A stretch of DNA of 64,000 nucleotides from Branchinecta lynchi (GCA_023053575.1 JAKZAP010000017.1:10113501-10177500), one strand, 5' to 3'; positions 34,190 through 45,498 are shown, numbered from the stretch's first letter. A program made the numbers and translations. The notes: generated by a model not told the origin, from the letters alone.

Positions 34190-35167
34190 TAGTGTTGGGC
34201 GATATTCGATATCGATAACGGTATATCAATATATCGTCCCAAATATCGGTATATCGGCCTAAATATCGATATCGAAAACGATATTTGTTCATTCATAATT
34301 ATTTTATTAATCCAACATAACCTACATTTATTTATTCAAACAATCTTTACAACGGATACGTCAGCTACGATTCTTCGTCAGCTATATTTCGGCCCTTCTT
34401 GGCAAGGGTCCTCGTCAGGCTGTCGATCCTCTGGTTCAACTTCGGGGAAGGAAACAAACCTGTAATAAATAACTGAAGCTTCTACCGACTATAAATATCT
34501 TATTAAAGTAAATTATCTTCAAATACCACTATAATGAAAAAACTAGTCCTGACATTTAATTTTGACACGGACACTGCACGGACCCGGTTTTTACGATTGG
34601 GGCGATGAAAGGAAAGGTTTTTTTCTGCATTTTGTCAACTTCGGTTTTTTTATTAATAAGGGGCTGAAAACTTAAATATTGTTTTATTAATAACCTCGTT
34701 CTACGTTTCTATTATGGAGTACTCGCCTGTATCTATTACTTTGAATAATTACTGCACGAAAAAACTAGTGCTAAGATTTAATTTTTGACACGGCTGCTGT
34801 TTTTGCTGCACGGTTGGGGCGACGGCAGGAAACATTTTTTTCTGCATTTGATCGACTTCGGTTTTGTTGTTGATAAGGGACTGAGTTTCCGGTAGGGAGT
34901 ACTCGCCTGTTTCTCGGCTAATGCCTGCTCGGTTTTTCTACATTTATATATCCAAAATTGGACCAATATGTTTTCCGTAATTCAGTTCTTATTTGTTTTT
35001 GGAGGTTGAGATGATGTAAGATGCTATTTAACTCAATTTTGTTCTTAAGTTTTTGCGAAACGACGTATCCTATAGCGAAACATGGTAAAGAAATATCGAT
35101 ATCGATTATCGAATATCGAAAGGGAAAATATCGATATATCGAAAAATTCAGATATCGCCCAACACTA
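34190..35167. mobile_element. hAT element with GTGTTGGGCGATAT ends
   Basis: The termini are TAGTGTTGGGCGATATTCGA and, inverted, GATATCGCCCAACACTA. The flanks ATCGTCAC (34,182-34,189) and ATCTTCAC (35,168-35,175) form an 8-bp TSD with one mismatch. The subterminal DNA is dense in ATATCGATATCG words on both sides. The interior has an imperfect duplication of about 225 bp (AAAAAACTAGT, TTTGACACGG, TTCTGCATTT near 34,540 and 34,760). No transposase frame. Confidence 0.75.
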
Positions 35168-35277
35168 ATCTTCACTGCATAACTAAAACTCTGCTAGGAT
35201 ACGTGTTTATATAGGGCGATTCTGGCGGTCTGGAGAACTCCGCTGGTAAATCCAGCGTGTGTTCTTGCTACTGCAGC

Positions 35278-35574
35278 CAGGGGCGTCACGACGGGGACAG
35301 GGGGGGGGGGACGCCCTCCCCCCAATGTTGTCGGCCAGTCGATACAAAATAACTGAGTTGGGGCGAAGCGCCGCGATTTTTCGTCAAAACAGTTTATTTT
35401 ATTTTTTATGAAAACAGTCGGTTTTTCTGAAAATCAGTCGATTTTTGTGATAATCAGTCGATTTTTTGTCAAAATTGTCATTTTTTTCTTGAAAACAGTC
35501 GGTCAAAATTATCAGCCAGCCGGTAAATGCCTTGCCCCCCCCCCCCCCAAACATTGTGGCTAGTAACGCCTCTG
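35278..35574. mobile_element. hAT-type MITE with perfect 8-bp TSD
   Basis: ACTGCAGC at 35,270-35,277 is repeated exactly at 35,575-35,582. The inverted ends are CAGGGGCGTCACGACG and TAGTAACGCCTCTG, each followed inward by a G or C run. The interior has four to five repeats of CAGTCGATTTTT. A relative is nested at 6,475-6,657. Confidence 0.85.
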
Positions 35575-36162
35575 ACTGCAGCTAAGACTCCTAAGGCTGT
35601 TCTGGTGCTCCGCTAGTTTTTGAAAGTGGCTTGAAAGTGAATTTTGGAAGTTCGCTTCGTACGTGGAAAGTAGATTCGGCAAGTGAGCGAAAAGTTGGAA
35701 AGGCGCAACGACTTTCCATTTACTCTGGCGCTCGGCGGATTCTCCCTTTGCTTTTCGGGAAGCGAATTTGTGAGATCGCTAGAATCGCCCTTTATATTCC
35801 TTTAGCGGAAAAGGTGTGAACCTCCTTGATGATAGGAGTTTTGTATTACCGTTCAGTTTCTATGAAAATTTCCATTTTTTTGCTCTATCACTATATCTGT
35901 ATGAGGGATAAGAGCGTGGTCTGTCTGCCATTGATTATTACAAATTGACATGGATGAATGGATATTTATAGTCACATAGGCTGTGGATAATTACTTAAAG
36001 CGTAATGAGCTTTCGAAAATATGGTAAAGTAAGGTAAGAGTAACACTTTTAAATTTCCTCTGAAAGTTATGTGACGAAGGAACATCTACCTCCGAAAGTG
36101 TCGGTAAAATTGAGAAGATCGTCAGTGGAAGGTTTTAAACCAATCCTCTTTTCCTTTTTCAG

Positions 36163-36235
36163 AGAAGCCGAGATCATGGAAGAACTTAAAAAAGACATCG
36201 TGAAAGCAGAGGAAGATCTCCTTAAGATTGAAGAA
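36163..36235 (+). CDS. Exon: end of the charged helix
   Basis: The exon is 73 bp, phase 2 in and phase 0 out (donor GTAAGC at 36,236), after a TTTTCCTTTTTCAG acceptor. It encodes EAEIMEELKKDIVKAEEDL then LKIEE, continuing the Glu/Lys helix of the previous exon. Phases on both sides are consistent, giving a helix of about 78 residues in total. Confidence 0.85.
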
Positions 36236-37889
36236 GTAAGCTCGTTAGCTCTATATCCCTCAAATGCCCTTACACTTAAATTTTTTCAATATCCTCGATA
36301 TGTATTCCTTTGTTGGTAAGAACAGCATTCTGTGCCATGAAGTGGCCTCCCAAAGGCCGACCTTTGTCGTCCTCGTCAAAAATATCGTAATTTGGCTGTG
36401 CCCCCTCCCCACACGCCGGTTTTATATGTTTGAGGGATAGCGTACAACGACGTTTGAGGCGGTGTACGCTATTCTCTCAGTCCGTTGACACTCCCCTCAT
36501 AATGCAGCCTTGTGGATCTGAGGTGCCAAGGGCGCTAGTATAGTAAGCCTGCTCAGTCAGCAGTCCCCCGTCTCTGCGCCCCTGTTTTTAGTCTGTCGCC
36601 ATGCTTGTTCATTCCCTGCTATGACCACCCCTGGGTATTGCAGGAGTTTCTTGGACCTTTACACCTGGTTTTGATTCTTCGTACTCCGTTTTTTGCTCAG
36701 CAGCCTTGTACTTTTCTTTTTCTTTTACCTTTTTCCCCCATTTCGATTCATCAAAGCTGCACAAATGTGCTGTTCATAGTTGTTCACAAGGAAACAAAGA
36801 CCTTCCACTAGCAGGATTACGGTATTGACTAAACTTTAGCTGATTATCTATGGGTGATGACGTCACACGAAAACTCAATATTTTGCATTTACTAACGAAA
36901 CTGATTGTCCCTAGAACGGTGTATAAGTGTAAACGCGTCTGTTGCCTCGCGGGCCGCTTCGGCTCTATATATGTTGATACAAATATTTATTCTACAACAT
37001 TAATTTAATCGAATTTCCCTATTTTTTTCGTGACGTCCCGATGACATCACTGGCCGTAGATAATAAGCTAAGGTTTGGTTTCCACCAGGATTACGCTGCA
37101 ATCTACTTCACCCCTTTACAGGTCTCCATGGTTTTCGTTGCATATAGTAGAAAATAATTTAATCAAAAAGAACTTTTTCAGCGAAACGCTCAACAAAAAA
37201 AGGACACGCTTAACCTGAAACTAACAACGTTCGTTGTCGTCGATTTTCCGTCACAAATAAAATTTGGATTAAAATAAAACTGTGATCACCAGACAATGGG
37301 CCTTGATTTTTTATAAAACTCGATAACAGACGAAACAAAGCTGTATAACCTTTCAAGTTTTGGGGCAATTGGGGTCAATGTAAGAATCTTCCACCTTCTG
37401 GTCTAAGACATACAGGTGAGTGATGCGCAGCACGAGAAAAAGTAAATAATGTTCTTCACGCTTATACTTTGGATCCTTAGAAAACGGCTATAAAAACTCG
37501 TAGAATTTCATTGCGGAACTCGGCTTATTCTTAATTAACAAAAACGTGCCTTTCAGGGGCATACCCATGTTCAGAAGTGCAGTCGCTGAATAAAGGAGAA
37601 GAAGTTTGTTCCGTTATAGGATAGATTTCGGAAGACTTTGTGAACAACTAGGTTATGAATACATTATGATGGGCCCATGCTGCTATCAAGAATAGATAAA
37701 TATCCGACCAGAGAACAATCTTCGAAAAATCTGGCGTTTAAAAATTTCGTAGAGAAGAGGAAATTCTGTCCCCTGGTGGTGACGCTGCTTGGAATGGTAT
37801 CTGAAAATGTTCTTTGGGGTTAAATATCTATTTTTGCTTCAACATATACCTTCCAGTTGTGATTGTTAAACTAACTTGCTTTCGCGCAG
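36236..37889. other. Intron, one transposon, otherwise featureless
   Basis: Apart from the element at 36,822-37,085 nothing is recognised. The open frame at 36,605-36,811 lacks a domain and lies beside this element. Confidence 0.4.
36822..37085. mobile_element. MITE with 10-bp direct repeats (Mutator-like)
   Basis: CAGGATTACG at 36,812-36,821 recurs at 37,086-37,095. The inverted ends align as GTATTGACTAAACTTTAGCT with TTATCTATGG, against GTGGAAACCAAACCTTAGCT with TTATCTACGG. A TSD of 9-10 bp suggests a Mutator-type non-autonomous element. The sequence around TGACGTCAC near 36,857 and 37,030 is part of the arms. Confidence 0.7.
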
Positions 37890-39236
37890 GCTCCAGTCGA
37901 GAAGAATCTTCCCACTCACCAACCGATCACGGCCCTAGAAACGCACCTCAGTCAATCCACTCAGAAACTTGTAACACCAGCATCCAAGCCACAGCAAGCA
38001 CATCATAGACTATCCACGGTGGAACCTGTCACAAGCAGTGACATACTAGCCATGCAGTCCACCTCCACACTTCATTTACAGAAATCAGAAATGTCCAGAG
38101 CTTCTACTGATGTTTCCATACATGAATCAGTTATCAGCGTCGATACAACGGTTATGGACGGGCTTACAGACAGCCACTTGCAGCAGTACAGCGGTACTGC
38201 CGCTACGGCTGTAAAGGACCAAGTGGTGTCGGTCCAGACTTCCCAGATATTGGCTCAGGACAGCCTTGCAGATCTCCGTACAGATAGACAGGAATCTAGA
38301 GCCATAACAGCCAGTGAGGAATTTGCATCTGTACAAACTTCGCAAATCACCACTCACGATAGCCTGTCAGAGCTCCGTACAGATAGACAGGAATCTAGAG
38401 CCACTAAAGCCAAAGACGAATTAGTGTCTATAGAGACTTCACAAACCACCACTCATGACAGTCTTACAGAAATTAGTACAGTTAGACAAGAGTTCACAGC
38501 CACTACTTCTCAAGAACCTGCTCAGTCATCAACTATCCAGATTACAACAGCCGTAGAGTCCGCTGAGTATGCTCCCCAGCAGGAAACAGACACAGAAAAC
38601 GCTCTACAAGCAGTCACTCCAGTACGAGAAGCAGTTACAGTTGAGACAACCAGCATATCGTCACCGACAATGGTCAGTCCGGCACAAGCCCAAAACAACT
38701 TGATTTTACAGCAAGAGATTGTCAGAACAGAAACAGTTACAGAACAAAAGCCAGTAGCATTCGAAACAGAACAGAACTTACAGAAAGCAGCTATGACAAC
38801 TAAACTGGCATCTGAAACGGTTGTTGAGCAACCCCAGGTTGTCCAGACAACAACAACTATGAAAAAGAAGAAAGTTGTTAAGGAGGCAAAACAAATCATT
38901 AAACCACAGGAGGCTGTAGTTAGCTCTGAAGTCGTACCCAGTCAGGAATCTACAGTTTTACAGATACAGAAGTCGAAGGCCAAGACAGCTGTAAAGGAGC
39001 TGCAAAGCCATACTAGCACCGTGTCGTCAGAAGTGGTCACTTCCCAAAACGTCGAGAACATTAAGTCGGTGGAAACGAAGAAGGAATCAGCGTCTGCTGT
39101 TCTTGGTACCAAGCAGGCTGTAACTACTTCGGAAGCAACGTCAAACTTGTCGACTGCTAGCATTACAGGCTCACGTCCTAAACAGGAGAAAGCTGCAGAG
39201 AAGAAGGAGCCAAAACAGACGAAAGAGGAATATAAG
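37890..39236 (+). CDS. Exon: Thr/Ser/Gln/Val-rich repeat region
   Basis: The exon is 1,347 bp (449 codons), phase 0 in and phase 0 out. The acceptor TTTCGCGCAG is good; the donor AAG|GTTACT is weak but is the only one that joins the CBM21 exon in frame. The protein is low complexity. Residues about 97-205 hold three 33-residue repeats (99 bp apart at 38,277, 38,376 and 38,475) with the core VQTSQITTHDSLSELRTDRQ. Later parts are rich in Thr, Val, Gln and Lys with a basic patch, TMKKKKVVKEAKQ. It probably acts as an extensible spacer. The two minus-strand frames here are shadows. If the donor is not used, the frame stops at 39,275. Confidence 0.85.
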
Positions 39237-40177
39237 GTTACTAGCATGAAGAATTTCATAACTAGCTATAGTTAAAACCAATTTACAGGAATGATAACTA
39301 TAGCAACCTTAACACTTTATTTATCTTTTTTTACAGGCCAGGTAGATTTAGCGGCCGTAACAAATAGACAGAATAACCAATTAAAATTATATCTTTCTTT
39401 TCAGTTCTTCGTTATTTTATGCTCTTAACCCAGTTTAGAAATCTATAGTGCGACAACTAACTTTTCAGATAAATAACCAGACGTTGTACGTTAACAGCGC
39501 TCATTACAGGACATATTAACCTAAAACTGCATCGCAGTTGTCGAGATGCAGCTGTATCTTTCGTCCGTAGTTTATAATATTAACTCTTTCCGTTATTTTC
39601 TTTCTTATTTACCTATAACCTAGCGTTGTTTTTGTATTACAGTTTATATGTTTGAGGGGTCAGGTGGTTCTATAATTACTTTTCCCAGTAAAGAAATTTT
39701 CTCTTCTAACCATTCTGCATCTGGATTCTCAGGAAGTTTAAAATAGAAAAGGCGTCGGTGGAGTGCAAAGTTTGGACAAAAATAGGATAAAATAAATGAA
39801 CGTTGATACTTTAATTCAAGAAATTCGAGGAACATCAAACCTCGCGGGATCTCTGGAGCTGTTTTTTTGCCACAAATCCGTGTCCAAATACTTTGCGGGA
39901 AATGCTTGACGTAAATCGAAATGTCTCCCTGTGATCTTAATAAAAGAGGAGTCTTTAGCCAGCTCCATTTCAGACCACCAGTTATTTTAGTAATAATATG
40001 AATGACTCTAACAATTTCTCTGGAGGCTGTTCAAATAAACCAGTTGACGGTCCACACCTGCTTTAAACTGATTTGTGGTTTATGGGTTCACAACGCTTTC
40101 AGGAATACGATTACGTTATTAGGTCCCGCTCGTGTCCATATCTTATATTTCGCAATACTACCGCCTACTACTTTTAG
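39237..40177. other. Intron without recognised features
   Basis: AT-rich intronic DNA. One minus-strand frame (39,644-39,838) shows no motif. The acceptor tract at the end reads CCGCCTACTACTTTTAG. Confidence 0.4.
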
Positions 40178-40613
40178 GTGGTCGAAGTTCTCACCGGGAA
40201 CTGGATTGAACAGAAGCTCGTCAAGGTCTTGCCGACCATCGAAGACGAATCAACGACTGAAAAGGCGCTGCGAACGAACATTGCCGTCGAAGATGTTCAG
40301 CTCTCCGAGAGTGGGCGCGAGATCGAGGGACGCATAAAAGTCGCCAATCTATCTTTCCACAAGGACGTTTCCGTACGGGCAACGTGCGATTCGTGGAAGA
40401 CGTACGAGGACCACGCCGCAACATACGTCACGTCGGAGGAGTCAGGCTTGGAAGTGTTTGGGTTCAAGTTCGAAATGCCCCGTCATGTTCCGGCTAATAA
40501 GGTGGAGATGTGTGTCAGGTTCGCGTGCGACCAGGGAGAGTTCTGGGACAGCAATGAGGGATCTAACTTCGTAGTTTTGCCGCCGTACACCTTCCACCCA
40601 AGCCTTGTACCAG
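40178..40613 (+). CDS. Exon: CBM21 glycogen-binding module
   Basis: The exon is 436 bp, phase 0 in and phase 1 out (donor GTAAGT at 40,614). After a lead (VVEVLTGNWIEQKLVKVL) the sequence matches carbohydrate-binding module 21 as found in PP1 glycogen-targeting subunits (PPP1R3 family, insect Gbs proteins). Cues are IAVEDVQLSESGREIEG, IKVANLSFHKDVSVRA, CDSWKTYEDHAATYV, FGFKFEMPRHVPANKVEM and VRFACDQGEFWDSNEG followed by SNFVV. The WKTY, EFWDSN and N-F tail positions form the sugar-binding surface in this family. The module is about 105 residues and appears complete in one exon. It would be expected to bind glycogen or other alpha-glucans. Both splice phases agree with the neighbouring exons, so it reads as part of the same transcript, although a separate nested gene cannot be excluded from sequence alone. 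Confidence 0.88.
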
Positions 40614-42143
40614 GTAAGTCTACATTCCATATTGGTGTACGTAAATAAGTCAGTCTGCCAAGAATCCATCTATTTGGGACACCCGATACCTAACTCTGGG
40701 TGCCTCTATGTGCTGTAAGCCTGACCTACACAAAGGACTTCTGGTTGGTTGATTTCTGAACTCCACTAAAATCATCGATATTTTATTGGGTTGGGGTACC
40801 AGCATTCAGCATTTATCAGAATAAGGTAGCCAAGAAACAGGGCTTGTTGTACACTAATATAGATACACTCACGTGAGACGGGAATCTGAATAGTCAGGCA
40901 ATGAACAACTTAAAGGAACACTCTTGCTTATTCTGCCTTTTATACTATACTTAGTTCCCATATGGAATTATAAGCTTCTAAAATCCCCACCTTTCTCCAT
41001 TGTTTCGTTTCGTAACTACGAATGTTTGGTGCTTTTTCGGGCCTGCCGAGTTTTCCTGTCACTCAACGAAACGTTTGCCGGAATCTTCATTGTCCGCTGA
41101 CAACTCTTTCACACATAAGGATGTGATAATCATATGTTTATTACATCTTTTGTTTGCTTAGTTTTCCCACTTTTTAACCAAGGCATGTTAAGTTTTCAAA
41201 TATTTTGCGCCCAGCCGCCGCGTCGGAGAGCAGGAAGGCTGGATAAAATGGACAAGTGCTAACGAGAGAATCGCTAGTTTCAGGTGGAAAGTAATGATAT
41301 TTTAGTGTCCCGAGAATGACCGAGTCGTTCAGGGAGACCGAACCGAAGGCTGATAGACGTACCGAGGACCTCTTCTGCAGGTATCGCCTGCCCTGATCCG
41401 AATAGACAGAAACAAGACCGTTTAGGAAACTAAACTACTTTTATTATTGATGATTAGGTATTTGGATCTTGCACATAATCTGCAGAAAGAAGTTAAAAAG
41501 CTATGTGCAAAACAGGCAACTTACATTAGATGTACAGACACAAGTAACTACACAGAAATAACACCAGCCCAGCACCTCCAGGTAAGCAAGACGCACTGAA
41601 GTCTGCTGCCATGTACTGGAGTTTATATATTGCTCCAGTACAATGATCTTTGGAACACACATGGATATAACAATAATAATAATAATTTATTTCTAACCCA
41701 CTGAACAAAAACAATGTGAAGATAGTGGAGTAAAGAAAGAGGAAAGAAACAAATAAACAACTAAAAAAACACTAATACAACAAAATAAACACAAAAATCA
41801 ACAGAACAAACGGATGAGCCCGTGATATGGAGTAAGCCGTTCACACGCTTGTCCAGATATTTTATATCGGCCGTTATATTGGCAATGGTATATAGCAAGA
41901 AGCAGGCGGCTTTCCAGGCCTGTGGAGCGAGACAGTGAACGAACTCTGAGTCACACCTGGATCCGGCATTGGTAGAGGCGAATGTACTTTGTGTTGCTAC
42001 AGTATTTTTGAAAAAAATTTTTAGGGAAAAGATCATTTCTAGTAAGAGTTGTGCTTTAACTGGCAAGTTGATCGCCCCTTGTTATTATTTTTTCTTTATC
42101 CATTGCTCTGTACTGCATCCTCAATGAGAATAATAAATTGTAG
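40614..42143. other. Intron with a TTAAAGGA-type element end and a LINE-tail-like repeat
   Basis: At 40,912-41,140 a block beginning TTAAAGGAACACTCTTGC and containing TTTCACACATAAGGATGTGA resembles the block at 42,471-42,610. Around 41,678-41,790 a TAATAATAATAATAATTTAT run with ACCCACTGAAC and an A-rich tail resembles the repeats at 4,560-4,860. No exon is seen; the minus-strand frame 41,761-42,066 has no domain. Confidence 0.4.
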
Positions 42144-42323
42144 GTGTCAAGGCTCTCGTTCACCTTGCTGTTCAGGAAAGTCTCAACATTGCCGAAATCA
42201 CTCCTGAGCTTATCGCAAAAGAATTCAGTGCTGGGGAATCCCCGCTCGCCGACATCGCAAAGCTTGATCTCATGGTGAAGAAGGGGGTGACCATCTCCGA
42301 AGTGATGACATGCTTCGAAGCTG
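42144..42323 (+). CDS. Exon: helical segment, part 1
   Basis: The exon is 180 bp, phase 1 to phase 1 (donor GTGAGT at 42,324). It encodes VKALVHLAVQESLNIAEI, then PELIAKEFSAGES, and LADIAKLDLMVKKGVTISEV with MTCFEA. The last part begins a repeat that recurs in 44,715 (see there). The composition predicts alpha-helices separated by short loops. I do not recognise a named family. The 142-residue minus-strand frame over this exon is a shadow. Confidence 0.82.
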
Positions 42324-43768
42324 GTGAGTTTTCTTGATTTTCTTTCAGCAATCACACCGGGCAGTAATTGACTGCTGCCAAATTTTACTACTCCCACTAA
42401 AACCGAAGTGATTAGCCGAAACAGGATTTTTTCATTATATTTCTTTTGACGGTACACGTTACTTAAAGGACCCCTCTTGCTCATGCTGTCTTTTATATTA
42501 TCTCTAAGTCTCTTATGGTATTAAAAGCTTCTTAAATTCCGGCCGTTTGCCATTAATTCGATGGTAGCTCCGACTTCGGCCGAAAGCTTTCACACATAAT
42601 GACATGAGAAGCTTCATTTTGGAAGATAATAATAATGTAATAATGTACTTTATTCCCTTAATAGCTTGTATTGAACATGCTAGCATTGCATCGTCGTTCA
42701 CAAAAATTACAAATGACACAATTACATCTATACGTACAAACTTAACTGGAATTAAAATGTTGGGTGAAATAAGATACAAAAGATTTCAGATAACGATCAG
42801 TAGAGTTCATGGGTGTCTTACTAGTCTTTTGGAAGCAACATCCCTCTGTCTTTGTCGCGTCTTGGGCCTGCTACTTGCTAGGGTCTGAAAATCAGGTAAA
42901 ATGGCACGATGCGCGTGGGGTGCCAGACATTTGCTCCCAAACACTATTGTCAGCTGATGGCGTCTTTCAGCAAGTGTTGGCAGGTCAAGATATGGTAGGC
43001 TATCAGGTCTGCCTTATGTTTTCGTGTCTCGAGCAGAACCGTCTGGGGATTCACGTACCTGTAAAGACACGATTTGACGTGAATAAATTCAGATCGAAAT
43101 CTTGACAGCGAAAACCACCCTTCACCTTGTAGATGCAACTCTATTTTTCAGTTATCTTAGACGCTTACCAAGAAGGTGAATGGACACCAGATCTGATCTC
43201 TAATTTCTACCACATGTGTCTACTTTTTACGCTTTCACGTGAGAGAAAGAGTAGTATTATTACTGGTACAAGTTTTTTGCATGACCCCAAGAACAAATAA
43301 GCTAGAACCTCCGTCTCCGTATCTCTGTAATATGTCGAATATTCGCCATGCCCTGACCGATGCAAACGAGCGGAGGTTAGGAGCTACGCGGCACGTCACT
43401 GTTTGTTACCTTTACAAATAGTTATACCGCTGTAAAGCCGCGTAGAAGAAACTTTCATAGTACAAGGCGATAGAGCAGCTCAACCTGCCTCCTGCACTAA
43501 TTCCTTTTGTATGAGCAACGGTGAAGACGGAAGTAGACGGGTATCAACTCAAAGCTAGATCAAGTACCTCTGGCTCAGCTCAGTTTTGTCGGGGTATCCA
43601 TAGTCTCGGCATTGAACATAAGACGGAGGTTCTGTTAGATTATTTGTTCTTGATGGGCCATAACGCCTATTCCTGGAGGCAGTACAGGGGGGCTTTTCGC
43701 ACATCAGTTCCGGTGGATCTCGTGGTTGTATATATAGTTATATCTACAACCATATGTACGACTTCCAG
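42324..43768. other. Intron with a TTAAAGGACC-type fragment
   Basis: The block 42,471-42,610 starts TTAAAGGACCCCTCTTGCTC and ends near TTTCACACATAATGACATGA, a relative of 40,912-41,140. The rest is unassigned. Frames at 42,604-43,105 and 43,521-43,940 lack motifs, except that the last overlaps the next exon out of frame. Confidence 0.4.
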
Positions 43769-44028
43769 GCGAATTCTCGTCTCTCACTACTCCGGAAGCT
43801 CAGACTGGTCTTATCCGCATTTCGGAACTGCTGAGTCAAAGCGCCATCGTATCCGAAGTTCTTTGCGAGGAGGTCAAGGGCCTCGTCGAGAAGACGCCTA
43901 TTGGTTTAAAGGCCTTCTTGAAGATGGTGGAATCGGTTGAAGAAAGCGTTAAAGTGGAGGAGATGGTTACTCAGTTGAAAGCCCAGGACTTTGCTGACGA
44001 CGTCAAGCCCATTCAGGAGATGGCTAAG
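43769..44028 (+). CDS. Exon: helical segment, part 2
   Basis: The exon is 260 bp, phase 1 in (acceptor ACTTCCAG) and phase 0 out (donor GTATGT at 44,029). It encodes GEFSSLTTPEAQTGLI, RISELLSQSAIVSEVLCEE, VKGLVEKTPIGLKAFLKMV and EESVKVEEMVTQLKAQDF, ending PIQEMAK. It completes the first repeat copy (from LADIAK in the previous exon) and starts the second (PIQEMAK). Everything looks alpha-helical, with leucines and valines at regular spacing. Confidence 0.82.
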
Positions 44029-44219
44029 GTATGTCGTCAGGGTTCTTAGTAGGAACGGGAACTTTACTGACAGTGCTTTAGTATTCGGACGAAAAATTTG
44101 CAGTTTTAATGAAAACCTATTAATAAAGTATGCAAGCCTACTAGTGTTGCATGAGTGCCGTCTCAACTGTTTAATGTAATAATATAATTTCGCCTCTATA
44201 AATTTCTCGCGACTTTAGG

Positions 44220-44480
44220 CTACACACTAAATTGAATTTCAGCCAGGTGGTAGTCGACACCTGCTTTGAAATGGTTAATATTTTCGGCACTTACAGCACT
44301 TTCTTTGAGATTATTCCAATATTCTACTATTCGGTTTCTAAATTGTTAAACACAACGCCACTATTTCTGTTGTTACCTCAGATCGAGGGTAAAACTGCAC
44401 TCGAGTAAAACCACATCCCTATCATTTGGTTTCTGTAAATACCTGCTCCCTCTCCCTCCATGGATCCGTAAAATGAAACT
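44220..44480 (-). pseudogene. LINE ORF2 C-terminal fragment
   Basis: Minus-strand reading gives FRNRIVEYWNNLKESAV, SAENINHFKAGVDYHLA and a stop at about 44,220. That is the signature tail of CR1/L2-like LINE proteins (a V-x-x-W-N-x-L block followed by a FK-x-x-L/V-D block). Upstream codons are broken by stops. It is a dead 5'-truncated insertion in the intron. Confidence 0.65.
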
Positions 44481-44714
44481 AGCTACGAATCGTAAAATTA
44501 TCGAAAAGCAGCATAGATTCCGTTCATTTTCATATTTGGTGTGTCTCCCACATTTGTACCTCTATATGATACCTTCCAGACCACAACCTGGACTTCTAAA
44601 CAATTTTGCTTCACTTCACCTTCCCAGACCCGTCTCGACGAAAATGGATGGCGGGAATCTGGAAGGTGAAGCCTGGTTTTAATTGTATCAATCTTAACAG
44701 CTCTTTCTCCCTAG

Positions 44715-44991
44715 GTGTCTCTCATGTTGAAGGAAGGCGTCACCACCCAAGAGGTGGTCAAGTTCGCTGAGGCTGGAGAACTTCCGTCTCTTGTTAAACC
44801 GGAGTTCCAGGTTCCACTCATCCGATTTGTTGGTCAGCAGGGTCACAGTGCAATTGTGGCTCAGGTAATTGTTGAAGAATCCGCAGCGCTCTTGAAAGAA
44901 CAGCAGCCTCTGCCAGAGTATCAGGAAGTTATGACAGAGCCGGAACCAGCCAAGTTAGATGTCGCCCAGGTTGCTATGCCAGAAGTGAAAG
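44715..44991 (+). CDS. Exon: helical segment, part 3, second repeat copy
   Basis: The exon is 277 bp, phase 0 in and phase 1 out (donor GTAGTT at 44,992). It encodes VSLMLKEGVTTQEVVKFA then EAGELPSLVKPEFQVPLI, RFVGQQGHSAIVAQVIVEES and a Pro/Glu tail ending in VAMPEVK. Aligned with the earlier copy, the pairs are LDLMVKKGVTISEV / VSLMLKEGVTTQEV, FEAGEFSSL / AEAGELPSL and SQSAIVSEVLCEE / GHSAIVAQVIVEE. So a repeat of roughly 60 conserved residues, spaced about 100 apart, spans exons 42,144-44,991. Confidence 0.85.
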
Positions 44992-45498
44992 GTAGTTTTT
45001 TGTTTTTTTCGCTCCTTTTGTCGCGCCTGCGTGATACAACCAAAGTAGTAGTAGCTCATTTTCCTCGTAGTGCAGTAGTCGAAGTACCTTTTATTTCCGA
45101 CCCTGCAAAATGCCTGTGTATATTGTGGACTAGTGCAGTGGCCGTAGCGGGCAGACTGCTGTCCGTGCACAGGAGAATTCCTTAAAGTGAACCACTGATT
45201 CTCTAGGCTCTAGTTGTCGCAGATGAGTTTGTGTTCACTACCTTTCCTAGTATAGTTGGACCTCGGAGGGAGAACTAGCCGACCCTGTCTCTCGCCTTTC
45301 TTTGACTGAGAAGAAACCTATTCCATCCTTTTATAAATTTGTCAGTTCACACCCTTTCTGAGCATTGCATTTAGACAGATTTTCATTAATCCTATTAGTA
45401 TATTAGCCAGGAAGTAGAATTACCCCTTTCTAGCAAGCTGCCCATCCAAGTCATCGACCGCTTCTCCAGGTTTGTAATTTAAAACATACTTTTTACAG

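Noticed and set aside
42056..42484. A 142-residue minus-strand frame
   Set aside because: It overlaps the plus-strand helical exon (42,144-42,323) antisense and shows no domain.
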